NCBI GenBank assembly: GCA_963816555.1
Contig: CAWFLD010000002.1
Location: 62,001-126,000, forward strand
Reading direction: 5' to 3'
Source: Lutibaculum sp963816555
GTDB taxonomy: Bacteria > Pseudomonadota > Alphaproteobacteria > Rhizobiales > Tepidamorphaceae
Length of the DNA stretch: 64,000 nt
Shown piece by piece: positions 18,734 through 27,792 of this stretch. Numbering within the stretch: the first letter of the stretch is position 1; every line of letters begins with the position of its first letter. The notes under the pieces were generated by a model. The model searched no databases and was not told the origin of the DNA. It worked only from the letters and a program-made list of their open reading frames with translations. The position numbers and the translations under genes were made by a program.

Positions 18734-20209
18734 ATGATCAAGAACGGACAGAGCCACCTCGACAGCCTGCGGGACGGGCGGACCGTCTATATCGACGGGC
18801 ATCTCGTGCAGGAGCCGGTCGATCATCCCGCCTTCCGCAACGCGGTGCGGTCGTATGCCGACCTGTTCGAGTTCCAGGCGCAGAACCCGGAGCTCATGAC
18901 CTACGAGACGGAGACCGGCAAGCGGGTGAACCGGCAGTGGGAGCTGCCCACGAGCTACGCCCAGCTCGTCGAGCGCCGCCGGGCGCTCGAGGCGTGGTCC
19001 GAGCAGCATTTCGGCTTCCTCGGCCGCTCGCCCGACCACGTCGCCTCCTGCATCTCCGGCATGTACATGGGCCTGCCGCTCTTCGAGGCCTACGACAAGA
19101 ACCGGGCCGGGGCGCTGGCGGACTACTATCGCTACGCCCGCGACAACGACATCTTCCTGACCTACGTCATCATCAACCCGCAGGCCGACCGCTCGAAGGC
19201 CGCGCACGAGCAGGCGGATCCCTTCCTGACGACCGGCGTCGTCGACGAGGATTCCGAGGGCATCACGGTGCGCGGCGCCAAGATGCTCGCGACCTCGGGC
19301 ATCATGGCGAACGAGGTCTTCGTCACCTGCATCCAGCCGCTGCGCGAGGGCGACGAGGCCTACGCGCTGTCCTTCACGATCCCGATGAACGCGAAGGGCC
19401 TCAGGATCCTGTCGCGCAAGTCCTACGAGGCGAGCGCCACCTCGCGCTTCGACAACCCGCTGTCGAGCCGCTTCGACGAGAACGACGCCGTCCTCTACTT
19501 CGAGGACGTGAAGGTGCCGTGGGAGCGCGTCTTCGTGCACAAGGACGTGCAGATGGTCGCCAAGCAGTTCCACGCGACGCCGGCGCACGTCTACCAGAAC
19601 TACCAGTGCCAGATCCGGCTGATGGTGAAGATGCGCTTCCTCGCCGGCCTCGCCCGCGGCATCACGGAGACCAACGGGACCGGCGCCTTCCCGCAGGTGC
19701 GCGAGATGCTCGGCCAGATCGCCGCGGAGGCGGAGATGGTCGACGCCCTGGTCAACTCGATGGAGGTGAAGGGGCGCGAGGAGAACGGCTACTTCGTGCC
19801 GGACCGTCACACGCTCTATACCGCGCAGGTCCTCACCCAGCAGCTCTACAGCAAGGTCGTCAACACGCTGCGCGACCTCGCCGGCGGCGGCGTCATCATG
19901 CTGCCCTCGAGCGTCGAGGACTTCGCCGATCCCTACATCGCCTCGATCATCGACAAGACGCAGCAGTCGCCGGTGCGCTCGTCGCGCGAGCGGGTGAAGT
20001 TCTTCAAGCTCGTCTGGGACGCCATCGGTTCGGAGTTCGGCTCCCGGCACACCCAGTACGAGATGTTCTACGCCGGCGCGACCTTCGTCACGAAGGGGCA
20101 TTCCTTCCGCACCTACGACTGGGAGGGCGCCTCGAAGCTGGTGAACACCTGCCTCTCGGGCTATTCGCTCGAGGAGGAGCTGCAGCGCTTCGGGACGGCG
20201 GCCGAATAA
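18734..20209 (+). CDS. HpaB-type FADH2-dependent monooxygenase, oxygenase component
   Basis: Large component of the 4-hydroxyphenylacetate 3-hydroxylase family, which hydroxylates phenols and some N-heteroaromatics with reduced FAD from a partner reductase. The 491-aa length, the N-terminal region DGRTVYIDGHLV, and the blocks DRSKAAHEQADPFL, FEDVKVPWERVF and the C-terminal FFKLVWDAIGSEFGSRHTQYEMFYAG match the family in order. The flavin reductase gene lies directly upstream, and a cupin, an amidase and a DUF2848 gene are nearby. The substrate is not shown by the sequence. Confidence 0.92.
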   Translation: MIKNGQSHLDSLRDGRTVYIDGHLVQEPVDHPAFRNAVRSYADLFEFQAQNPELMTYETETGKRVNRQWELPTSYAQLVERRRALEAWSEQHFGFLGRSPDHVASCISGMYMGLPLFEAYDKNRAGALADYYRYARDNDIFLTYVIINPQADRSKAAHEQADPFLTTGVVDEDSEGITVRGAKMLATSGIMANEVFVTCIQPLREGDEAYALSFTIPMNAKGLRILSRKSYEASATSRFDNPLSSRFDENDAVLYFEDVKVPWERVFVHKDVQMVAKQFHATPAHVYQNYQCQIRLMVKMRFLAGLARGITETNGTGAFPQVREMLGQIAAEAEMVDALVNSMEVKGREENGYFVPDRHTLYTAQVLTQQLYSKVVNTLRDLAGGGVIMLPSSVEDFADPYIASIIDKTQQSPVRSSRERVKFFKLVWDAIGSEFGSRHTQYEMFYAGATFVTKGHSFRTYDWEGASKLVNTCLSGYSLEEELQRFGTAAE

Positions 20210-20325
20210 CCGGGATAACGTCGAGACCGCCAGCCGCCCCGGAACGGGGCGACCGGGACCACCCCAAGAGACAAGCACGATCGGCCGAAAACGGCCGGCG
20301 ACGACATGAAGGAAAGTGAAACCGC

Positions 20326-20706
20326 ATGGCCATCGACAAGCCGCATCTCGAGTTCCACGCCGTCGACATGACGGAGGGCTTCGCCAGCCCGCCCGGCTAT
20401 CCCGCCGGGATCCAGCAGAAGATCCTCGCCGGCTCGCTGGACGAGGAGAACAAGACCGGCAACCGCACGCGGCTGCTGCGCTTCGAGCCGGGCGTCTTCA
20501 CCACGAAGCCGTTCGTCCACGACTATTACGAGGAGGTCTACCTCGTCTCCGGCGACCTCACGGTCGGCAACGACGAGAACGGCGAGGGCGGGAAATCCTT
20601 CCAGCCGAACACCTACGCCTGCCGGCCGCCCGGCGCCTATCACGGCCCCTTCAAGTCGGAGAAGGGCTGCCTGCTGCTCGAGATCCACTACTATCCCGAG
20701 AGCTGA
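20326..20706 (+). CDS. Cupin-domain protein
   Basis: A 126-aa single-cupin protein. The two cupin motifs are visible as HDYYEEVYLVSGDL (about residues 64-77) and PPGAYHGPF (about 103-111), with His/Glu residues able to bind a metal. It lies 116 bp after the monooxygenase and 11 bp before the amidase, on the same strand. It could be a dioxygenase, an isomerase or a small-molecule sensor in the same pathway. Confidence 0.85.
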   Translation: MAIDKPHLEFHAVDMTEGFASPPGYPAGIQQKILAGSLDEENKTGNRTRLLRFEPGVFTTKPFVHDYYEEVYLVSGDLTVGNDENGEGGKSFQPNTYACRPPGAYHGPFKSEKGCLLLEIHYYPES

Positions 20707-20717
20707 CGTCGCATCCG

Positions 20718-22068
20718 ATGACGGCATTGAGGACCATTCTCGAGACGGCCGACGCGCTCGACCGGGGCACGACGTCGGCCAGGGCGGAGGCCGAGCGCTG
20801 CCTCGCCGCCGCCCGCGATCCCGCAGGTGAAGGCGGCCAAGGCCTTCACCCTCGTCGACGAGGCACGGACGCTGGCCGAGGCGGAGGCGAGCGACCTCCT
20901 GCGCGGGCAGGGGATCGCGCCGTCGCCGCTCGCCGGCGTGCCGGTCTCCGTGAAGGACCTGTTCGACGTGCGGGGCCAGGTGACGCGCGCCGGATCGACC
21001 GTCATGGAGGGGGCTCCGGCGGCTGCCGACGCGCCGCCGATCGCGCGGCTGCGTGCTGCCGGCGCCGTCTTCGTCGGCCGCACCAACATGACCGAGTTCG
21101 CCTATTCCGGGGTCGGGCTGAACCCGCACCACGGCACGCCGGCGGCACCGTGGGACCGCGCCGCAAGGCGCATTCCCGGCGGCTCGACCTCGGGCGGCGC
21201 CGTCTCGGTCTCCGACGGCATGGCGGTGGCGGCCGTCGGCACGGACACCGGCGGCTCGTGCCGCATCCCGGCGGCGTGCTGCGGCCTCGTGGGCTACAAG
21301 CCGACGGCGCGGCGCATTCCGCTTCAGGGCTGCGCGCCGCTGGCCTTCTCGCTCAACTCCGTCGGCGCCCTCGGGGCCTCCGTCGCCTGCGTCGCGCTCG
21401 TCGATGCGGTGATGGCGGGCGAGGCGCCGGTCGCGCCGGAGCCGGCCGGTCTCGACGGGCTCGCGGTGGCGGTGCCGACGAACTACGTCCTCGACCGGAT
21501 GGACGACACGGTCGGCTCCGCGTTCGAGGCCGCGCTCGGCCGTCTCTCCGCCGCCGGCGCGCGAATCCGTGAGATCGAGCTGCCGCTTCTCAATCGCCTG
21601 CCCGAGCTGACGGCGAATGGCGGCATCACGGCCGCGGAGGCCTACAACTGGCACCGCGACCTGATCGAGACCCGGGGCGAGGGCTACGACCAGCGCGTGC
21701 GCAGCCGCATCCTCGCCGGGCGCAGCCTGAGCGCGGACGCCTACCTGTCCGCCGTGAAGCTGCGGCGCGAGCTGATCGCCGAGGCGGAGAGGGCGCTCCG
21801 GGGCTACGCCGTGCTGGCGATGCCGACGATCCCGATCGTGCCGCCGACGATCGCCGCCTTCGAGGACGACGAGGTCTTCACCGACCTCAACAGGCTCCTG
21901 CTGCGCAACCCCAGCGTCGCGAACATGCTCGACCGCTGCGCGATCAGCCTGCCGATCGGCGAGCCCGGCGGCGCGCCGGTCGGGCTCGGCCTCGTCGGAC
22001 GCACCATGGGCGACCGGGAGCTCCTGTCGATCGCGGCCGCGGCGGAAGCCGCGCTGGCGGCGGCCTGA
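20718..22068 (+). CDS. Amidase-signature family hydrolase, frameshifted here
   Basis: Hydrolase of the amidase-signature family with a Ser-cisSer-Lys triad: Lys in PVSVKDLFD, Ser in GGSTSGGAVSVSDG and Ser in DTGGSCRIPA, then GLVGYKPT. The N-terminal 39 codons (starting MTALRTILETADALD) are in one frame and the remainder in another, meeting at 20832-20838 where one extra G in GGCGGCC is likely. Its removal gives AGEGAKAFTLV and exactly 450 codons. It may hydrolyse an amide, or a carbamoyl intermediate, in the island's pathway. Convergent with the second liv operon. Confidence 0.88.
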
Positions 22069-22140
22069 GGCCTGCCGCTCCGGCCGGGCCCGGGCTCCGG
22101 TCCGCGCTCCGGCCGGGAGCCGTCACGCTCCACGACGCCG

Positions 22141-22818
22141 TCAGTGCCCGGCTTCGTGGAGCGTCGTCTCCTCCACCTCGCCACGCTCGATCCTGAGGGC
22201 CCGGTCGGTCACCTCGCCGAGGAGCTGCGGGCTCGATTCCGTCACGAGGATCGCGAGGTCGCGCCGCTGGTCCCGCACCTTGGCGAGCGTGCGGGCGTAG
22301 TTGAGCGCCAGCGCCGGGGCGAGGCCCTGGAACGGCTCGTCGAGCAGCAGGACGTGCGTCGCGACGATCAGCGCGCGGCCGAGCGCCACCATCTTGCCCT
22401 GGCCGCCGGACAGGCTGCCGCCGGGGCGGTTGCGCAGCTCGGACAGCTCCGGCATCAGCTCGTAGACGGCGGCGAGCCGCTCCCGCTTCAGCGCCTCGTC
22501 GAACCGCAGCGCGAGCGCGGGCAGCAGCAGGTTCTCCTGCACGCTGAAGCCCGGGATCATGCGCCTGTCCTCCGGCGCATAGCCGATGCCGAGCCCGGCA
22601 CGGCCGTAGGTCGGCACGGAGGCGAGGTCGCGCCCGTCGACCGCGATGCGCCCGGCCGTGAGCGGCAGCAGGCCCATGATCGTGCGCAGCGTCGTGGTCT
22701 TGCCGGCGCCGTTGCGGCCGATGAGGACGGTCGTCTCCCCCTGCTTCAGCGCGAACGAGACGTCGCGCAGGACGGGATTGCCGGCGACGGAGGCGCGGAT
22801 CGTCTGGACGTCGAGCAT
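22141..22818 (-). CDS. livF: Branched-chain-type ABC importer 2, ATPase (LivF)
   Basis: 225-aa ATPase with Walker A GRNGAGKT, signature LSGGQGKM and Walker B VLLLDEPFQGLAP. Last gene of a minus-strand livKHMGF operon. Its ATG overlaps the stop of livG (TGATG). The family is secure; LivG and LivF are told apart by gene order and by this protein's shorter length. Confidence 0.92.
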   Translation of the reverse strand: MLDVQTIRASVAGNPVLRDVSFALKQGETTVLIGRNGAGKTTTLRTIMGLLPLTAGRIAVDGRDLASVPTYGRAGLGIGYAPEDRRMIPGFSVQENLLLPALALRFDEALKRERLAAVYELMPELSELRNRPGGSLSGGQGKMVALGRALIVATHVLLLDEPFQGLAPALALNYARTLAKVRDQRRDLAILVTESSPQLLGEVTDRALRIERGEVEETTLHEAGH

Positions 22819-23564
22819 CAGATCACCCCCACCACGTCGCGCAGCACCGCCGGGTCGTTCAGCACCTCATCCGGCGCGCCTTCCGCGGCGACCTTGCCCT
22901 GCGCCCACACCGCCACCCGGTCGGCGTAGCGCCGCACGAGGTCCATGTCGTGCTCGACGAAGACGGCGGTGACGCCCTCGGCCCGCAGCACGGCGGTCAG
23001 CCGGTCCATCAGCGGGAACTTCTCGCCGGAGCTCACGCCGGCGGTCGGCTCGTCGAGCAGGAGGAGCCGCGGCTTCAGCGCCAGCGCGAGCGCGATGTCG
23101 GTCAGCTTGCGCAGGCCCTCCGGCAGCGTGGCGGCATTGTCGTCCGCCACCTCCTCGAGCCCGATCATGCGCAGAAGCTCCATCGCCGCCTCCCGGTAGG
23201 CCGGCCTGTCGAGCGGCTTGAGCGCGTCCCAGAAGCCGCGCTGCGCGGCGATCGCCAGCATCAGATTGTCGACGACGCTGTGATCCCCGAAGAGCTGCGG
23301 GATCTGGAAGGCGCGCGCGATGCCGAGCCTGGCGATGTCGCGCGGCTTGCGGCTCGTGATGTCGCGTCCCTCGAGGGTGATCGTGCCGCTGCTCGGCTTC
23401 ACGTAGCCGGTGCAGAGATTGATGAAGGTCGTCTTGCCCGAGCCGTTGGGGCCGATGATGGCGAGGAACTCGCCCGGCATCACGTCGATCTCGGCGCCCT
23501 GTGCGGCGCGGACGCCGCCGAAGGCGACGTGGACGCCGCGCACGGAAAGAAGCGGCCGGCTCAT
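22818..23564 (-). CDS. livG: Branched-chain-type ABC importer 2, ATPase (LivG)
   Basis: 248-aa ATPase starting MSRPLLSVRGVHVAFGGV, with Walker A GPNGSGKT and Walker B LLLLDEPTAGVSSGE. In place of the canonical LSGGQ signature it has LPEGLRKL, a departure known for some importer ATPases. Its ATG overlaps the livM stop by 4 bp. Partner of the LivF subunit just downstream. Confidence 0.92.
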   Translation of the reverse strand: MSRPLLSVRGVHVAFGGVRAAQGAEIDVMPGEFLAIIGPNGSGKTTFINLCTGYVKPSSGTITLEGRDITSRKPRDIARLGIARAFQIPQLFGDHSVVDNLMLAIAAQRGFWDALKPLDRPAYREAAMELLRMIGLEEVADDNAATLPEGLRKLTDIALALALKPRLLLLDEPTAGVSSGEKFPLMDRLTAVLRAEGVTAVFVEHDMDLVRRYADRVAVWAQGKVAAEGAPDEVLNDPAVLRDVVGVI

Positions 23565-24496
23565 TTCGCGCCCCTCCGCGCGACGGTGCGGTCGAGGAGA
23601 CCGTAGAGCCCGAACGGCAGGAAGAAGATCACGATCAGCAGGCCCGCCCCGACGATCAGGTTCCACATGTCGGCGACGTAGATGACCGCGAAGGCGCGGA
23701 CGATCTCGAGGAAGAAGGCGCCGACGAAGGGTCCGACCACGCCGCCTATGCCGCCGAGCACGGCGACGAGGACGAGCTGCCCGGAGGTCGTCCAGTAGGC
23801 GAGGTCCGGCACGACGTGGCCGACGAGCAGGGCGTGCACGGCGCCGCCGACGCCGGCGAGGGCGGCGGAGACCGTGTAGGCCGACAGCAGCACGCGCGGC
23901 ACCGCGACGCCCAGATATTCGAGGCGGATCTCGTTCGTTTCGACCGCCGACAGGGCCTCGCCCATCGGGCTCCTGAGGTAGCGGTGCACGACCATTGCCA
24001 CCACGACCGCCAGCGCGAGCCCGCCATAGAGGAGGACCTGCTCGAAGCTCGCGCGCCCGATCGTGGCGCCCAGGATGGTCGGCGTGTCGACGCGCATGCC
24101 GTCGGTGCCGCCGGTCAGCCCGTAGAGCTTCGACAGAAGGGTGAAGAACACCATCGACACCGCGAGGTTGAGCATCGCGAAGAAGATCCCGCGATACCGC
24201 ACCATGAAGACGCCGATGAGCGCGCCCGCCGCAGCACACGCCGCACCGGCGGCGAGCACCTGCACGAAGAGGTCGCTGGCGATGCCCCGGTCGGAGAGGA
24301 ACGCCACGACGTAGGCGCCGAGCGCGTAGAACGCGGCGTGCCCGATCGAGATGAGCCCGGCGCGCAGCAGCACCGCCACGCCGAGCGCGGCGAAGCCCTT
24401 GGCGAGCACGAGCGTGAAGACGAAGCCGAGCCACGGGAAGAGCAGCGGCACGACGGCGAAGACGGCCACGAGGGCGAGTTGCAGGGCGATCCGCAT
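23561..24496 (-). CDS. livM: Branched-chain-type ABC importer 2, permease (LivM)
   Basis: 311-aa polytopic inner-membrane protein with the LivM core around GLISIGHAAFYALGAY. Start at 24496, 8 bp after the livH stop. The longer open frame reaching back to 25402 joins livH to livM only because of the extra base in livH and should not be read as a fusion protein. Confidence 0.92.
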   Translation of the reverse strand: MRIALQLALVAVFAVVPLLFPWLGFVFTLVLAKGFAALGVAVLLRAGLISIGHAAFYALGAYVVAFLSDRGIASDLFVQVLAAGAACAAAGALIGVFMVRYRGIFFAMLNLAVSMVFFTLLSKLYGLTGGTDGMRVDTPTILGATIGRASFEQVLLYGGLALAVVVAMVVHRYLRSPMGEALSAVETNEIRLEYLGVAVPRVLLSAYTVSAALAGVGGAVHALLVGHVVPDLAYWTTSGQLVLVAVLGGIGGVVGPFVGAFFLEIVRAFAVIYVADMWNLIVGAGLLIVIFFLPFGLYGLLDRTVARRGAK

Positions 24497-24504
24497 GGCT
24501 GGTC

Positions 24505-25402
24505 TCAGATCCTCCGCGCCTGGGGCGTGCCGAACAGGCCGTAGGGCCTGACGAGCAGGACGGCGAGCATGACGAGGTAGGGCATGACGGGCTCGAAGGC
24601 GGGCGCGTAGTAGATGGCGAGCACCCGCGCGACGCCGACGATGACGGCGGCGATCGCCGCGCCCTCGATCTGGCCGAGCCCGCCGATCGCGGCGACGGCG
24701 AAGCCCATGACGATCGCGTCCGCCCCCAGCCCCGGCGCGACGCCGGAGGTCGGCGTGGCGAGCGCGCCGCCGAGCGCGGCGAGGAAGACGCCGATCGTGA
24801 AGGCGGCCTGGAAGACGTGGCGGGCGTTGATGCCGAGCGTCTGCGACACCTCCGGGTCGGCGACGACGGCGACGATCAGCTTGCCGAGCCTGCGTGTGGC
24901 GCAGCATCACGCGCAGCCCGATCACGAGGAGCACGGCCAGCCCGATCAGCAGGAGCTGGTAGTTCAGGTAGATGACGCCGCCGATCTCGGAGGTGCCGAG
25001 CACCTGCATCGCCGCGTCCTGGTAGTAGGCCTGGACGCCGAACACGAGCTTCTGCAGGTCCTCGAAGATCAGGAACAGCGCGAAGGTCACGAGGATCTGC
25101 AGGGCCTCGGGCTTGCCGTAGGTCCAGCGGATGAAGGTCGCCTCGATGAACGGTCCGAGCAGCGCCGCGACGAGGAGCGCGCTCAGGAGCAGGATCGCGA
25201 AGGAGAGCCACGGGTTGAGCCCGGCGTCGGCCGCGAGGCCGCCGAGCGTCACCGCCACGTAGGCGCCGATCGAATAGAAGCTGCCGTGCGCGACGTTGAG
25301 CACGCGCAGCACGCTGAAGACGAGCGTCAGTCCGACCGCGATGAAGAAGATGAGCGCCGCGGCCGCGAGGCCGTCGACCAGCATGGGGATGAGAACGTCC
25401 AT
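24505..25402 (-). CDS. livH: Branched-chain-type ABC importer 2, permease (LivH), frameshifted here
   Basis: Polytopic permease starting MDVLIPMLVDGLAAAAL, with LRVLNVAHGSFYSIGAY typical of LivH. The frame breaks near 24892 in the conserved RHT-RLGKLI stretch and resumes as VSQTLGINARHVFQAAF to the stop at 24505. Removing one base gives 299 codons, the normal size. Situated between the binding-protein gene and livM. Sequence error is more likely than true loss, because every other importer gene is intact. Confidence 0.88.
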
Positions 25403-25439
25403 GGTCGCTCGTGGTCCGCGAAGAAGGCTTGGCGGGTGC

Positions 25440-25470
25440 GGGCGGAGCGGCAGGTCATGCCGCTCCGCCC
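25440..25470 (-). terminator. Strong stem-loop between binding-protein and permease genes
   Basis: A perfect 13-bp stem (25440-25452 with 25458-25470, arm GGGCGGAGCGGCA) around a 5-nt loop lies in the 104-bp gap after the second binding-protein gene and before livH. There is no U-run. Same position and type as the hairpins at 8439, 32766 and 38277. Confidence 0.75.
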
Positions 25471-25506
25471 GGTCTGCTGGTCACGTGCCGGTGGCCGGCG
25501 GACGCC

Positions 25507-26790
25507 TTACTTGTAGGAGCCGGGCTTGGGAAGCTCGGCGGCGAAGTCGGGCGTCAGGGTGCCGATCCACTCCATCGGCTTCTCGCCGACCGGCGGGGTG
25601 ATCTTCTCGGCCGGGTAGCGGGCCATCTCGGCCATCACCGGGAAGTCGTACTCGTCGGACTTCTTCGTCACGCCGACGAGCTGGTCGACGAGGCCGTCGT
25701 GATCCTTGCGGACCTTCACGGTGCCGGTCAGCGTGTCGACCTGGAGCCCCTCGAACGCCTTGCGGAGATCGTCGCGGCCCGGCCAGCCGTCGCCGGCCGC
25801 GATCGCCTTCTCGTAGGCGGCCTTCACGGCCAGGATGGTGTTCGCCATCTTCATCGCCGGGAAGACGGGATATTCGCCGTACTTCTCCTTGTAGGCGGCG
25901 ACGAAGGCCTTGGTCTGCTCGTTCGCCTGGGCGTCCGGCGAGTTCCACCAGCCGTCGCCGAGCACGCCGACGATCACGCCCTCGGGCAGGTCGACGCGCT
26001 GCAGCACCAACTCGCCGAGCGCCAGCACGACCTTGGAGTTGCGGAACAGGCCGCGGGCGCTCGCCTGGCGCACGAAGTTCTCGAGGTCGGCGCCCCAGAG
26101 GTTCGAGAAGATGACGTCCGGCCGCGCGGCGGAGATGCGCGAGATCTCGGTGTTGAAGCTGGCGCTGCCGAGCTTCGGGAACAGCTCCGCGACCACCTCG
26201 GTGTCCGGGTTGAACGCCTTCATGGCGCCGGTGAAGATCTGCGCCGCGTCGTGACCGAACGCATAGTCCGGGTTGATGATCGCGATGCGCGTCGCGTCCG
26301 GCGCCACGTCGTGGAGGTAGGCGGCGTAGGCGACGAACTCGGGGATGGTGCTCGAGTTCGGCCGGAAGACGTAGTCGTGGCTCTCGTCCAGGAAGAGCTG
26401 GTGGGTGTCGCAGTTCCAGGTGACCATCGGCATCTTCAGCTGGTCGGCCACCGGCGCGAGCGCCATGCAGTTGCCGCTCGACAGGGCGGCCACCATCACG
26501 TCCATGGAGTCGTCGCCGGCCAGGCGGCGGAACTCGGAGACGACGCCCTCGCCACCCTGGGCCTCGTCGACATAGGTCGGCGCGATCTTCACGCCGTCGA
26601 TGCCGCCGTTCTTGTTGATCTGGTCGATCATCAGTTCGGCTGCGTTGCGCCCGGGCATCCCGTAGGCCGCGGCCGGGCCGGACGTGAAGGTGAAGATCCC
26701 CATCCCGATCTCGGCCGGCTTGTCCTGCGCCAGCGCCGGCACGGAGCCTAGGGCCAGAGCCGCAGCCAGCGTCGCTGCAAGTTTACGCAT
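25507..26790 (-). CDS. livK: Branched-chain-type ABC importer 2, substrate-binding protein
   Basis: Periplasmic binding protein with a signal peptide (MRKLAATLAAALALGSVPALA, first 21 residues), then a mature domain with SGPAAAYGMPGRNAAELMI and INKNGGIDGVK. 427 aa, somewhat longer than classical LivK. The start at 26790 gives a clean signal peptide; the frame is open 35 codons further but without family features. First gene of the minus-strand importer, divergent from the DUF2848 gene across a palindromic operator. The ligand is unknown and may be the substrate of the nearby monooxygenase and amidase. Confidence 0.93.
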   Translation of the reverse strand: MRKLAATLAAALALGSVPALAQDKPAEIGMGIFTFTSGPAAAYGMPGRNAAELMIDQINKNGGIDGVKIAPTYVDEAQGGEGVVSEFRRLAGDDSMDVMVAALSSGNCMALAPVADQLKMPMVTWNCDTHQLFLDESHDYVFRPNSSTIPEFVAYAAYLHDVAPDATRIAIINPDYAFGHDAAQIFTGAMKAFNPDTEVVAELFPKLGSASFNTEISRISAARPDVIFSNLWGADLENFVRQASARGLFRNSKVVLALGELVLQRVDLPEGVIVGVLGDGWWNSPDAQANEQTKAFVAAYKEKYGEYPVFPAMKMANTILAVKAAYEKAIAAGDGWPGRDDLRKAFEGLQVDTLTGTVKVRKDHDGLVDQLVGVTKKSDEYDFPVMAEMARYPAEKITPPVGEKPMEWIGTLTPDFAAELPKPGSYK

Positions 26791-26905
26791 GTCCTGTTCT
26801 CCCTCGTGTCTCGGCCGCGGCTCGCGCCACGGCCAGGCGCCGACGGCGGGGGCGGCTTTGTCGGTCTCGCCTTTCCCGGCCCGGTGCGCGCCCATCTAAA
26901 AAGAA

Positions 26906-26923
26906 CTTGTGAAATTTCACAAG
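26906..26923. promoter_or_regulatory. 18-bp perfect palindrome, candidate GntR operator
   Basis: CTTGTGAAATTTCACAAG is a perfect palindrome in the 271-bp divergent region between the importer operon and the DUF2848-gntR pair. On the plus strand TTGTGA (26907-26912) could be a -35 box, with TAAACA (26929-26934) 16 bp later. The FCD-type GntR gene at 27793 is the obvious candidate binder; that link is inference. Confidence 0.7.
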
Positions 26924-27061
26924 AGCATTAAACAGGCAGTGTGACGCACAGGCGAGCGTGGCAGGGCTCCAGAGGTCCCGCACGCGCCGCATTCTCCGAG
27001 TTTTCGCAAGGAGCCGCGACCCCTCAGCGTCGCGGCACGCCGAGGAAGGGGGCCACCCGAT

Positions 27062-27748
27062 ATGACCGAGATCACCGTCCGCATCGAAAGCCGCTCCGGC
27101 ACGACGCAGGAGACGATCCGGGTCCGCGACCTGGTGGTGGCCGGCTGGACGGGACGCGACAAGGCGGCGATGGAGCACCACATCGCCGAGCTCGAGGCGC
27201 TGGGCGTCAAGCGCCCCGCCCGGACGCCGATGTACTACCGCGTCTCCGCGAGCCGGCTGACGGGGGAGCCCGAGATCGAGGTGCTCGGCGAGAAGTCGAG
27301 CGGCGAGGCGGAGTTCGTGCTGATCGCCGGCGAGGGCGGCCTCTATGTCGGCGTCGGCTCGGACCATACCGACCGCCAGGCCGAGGCGGTGGGCGTCACG
27401 CTTTCCAAGCAGATGTGCGACAAGCCGCTCGGGCCGTCCGTCTGGCCCTACGAGGAGGTCCGGGACCACTGGGACCAGCTCGAGCTTCGCAGCCACGCCG
27501 AGATCGACGGCGAGCGCGTGCTCTACCAGCAGGGTGCGATGGCGGCCATGCTGTCGCCCGAGACGCTGATCCAGGGCCACGAAGGGGGCGACCGGCTCCG
27601 CGCGGGGACGGTCATGTTCGGCGGCACCGTGCCGGCGATCGGCGGCGTGCGGCCCTCGAGCCGCTTCGAGTGCGAGATCTGGGATCCCGTCCTCGAGCGC
27701 GGGCTGTCCTGCGCCTACGCCGTGCGGACGTTGCCCGACCTCGGCTGA
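27062..27748 (+). CDS. DUF2848-family protein
   Basis: 228 aa, matching from memory the uncharacterised DUF2848 family, whose members resemble fumarylacetoacetate-hydrolase-type proteins. Visible blocks are RTPMYYRVS near residue 55, LYVGVGSDHTDRQAEAVG around 98-115, SKQMCDKPLGPSVWPYEEV and GTVMFGGTVPAIGG near the end. It is divergent from the importer and followed after 44 bp by the GntR regulator. In this island it may act on a ring-opened product of the monooxygenase; this is inference. Confidence 0.75.
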   Translation: MTEITVRIESRSGTTQETIRVRDLVVAGWTGRDKAAMEHHIAELEALGVKRPARTPMYYRVSASRLTGEPEIEVLGEKSSGEAEFVLIAGEGGLYVGVGSDHTDRQAEAVGVTLSKQMCDKPLGPSVWPYEEVRDHWDQLELRSHAEIDGERVLYQQGAMAAMLSPETLIQGHEGGDRLRAGTVMFGGTVPAIGGVRPSSRFECEIWDPVLERGLSCAYAVRTLPDLG

Positions 27749-27792
27749 GCGTGTAGCTCTCCTCGCGGCGAGCAGGAAGCGGCAAGAGCACA

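Noticed and set aside
23561..25402. A LivH-LivM fusion protein of 613 aa
   Set aside because: The fusion exists only because of an extra base near 24892; the true LivH C-terminus and stop are in the other frame and LivM has its own start at 24496.
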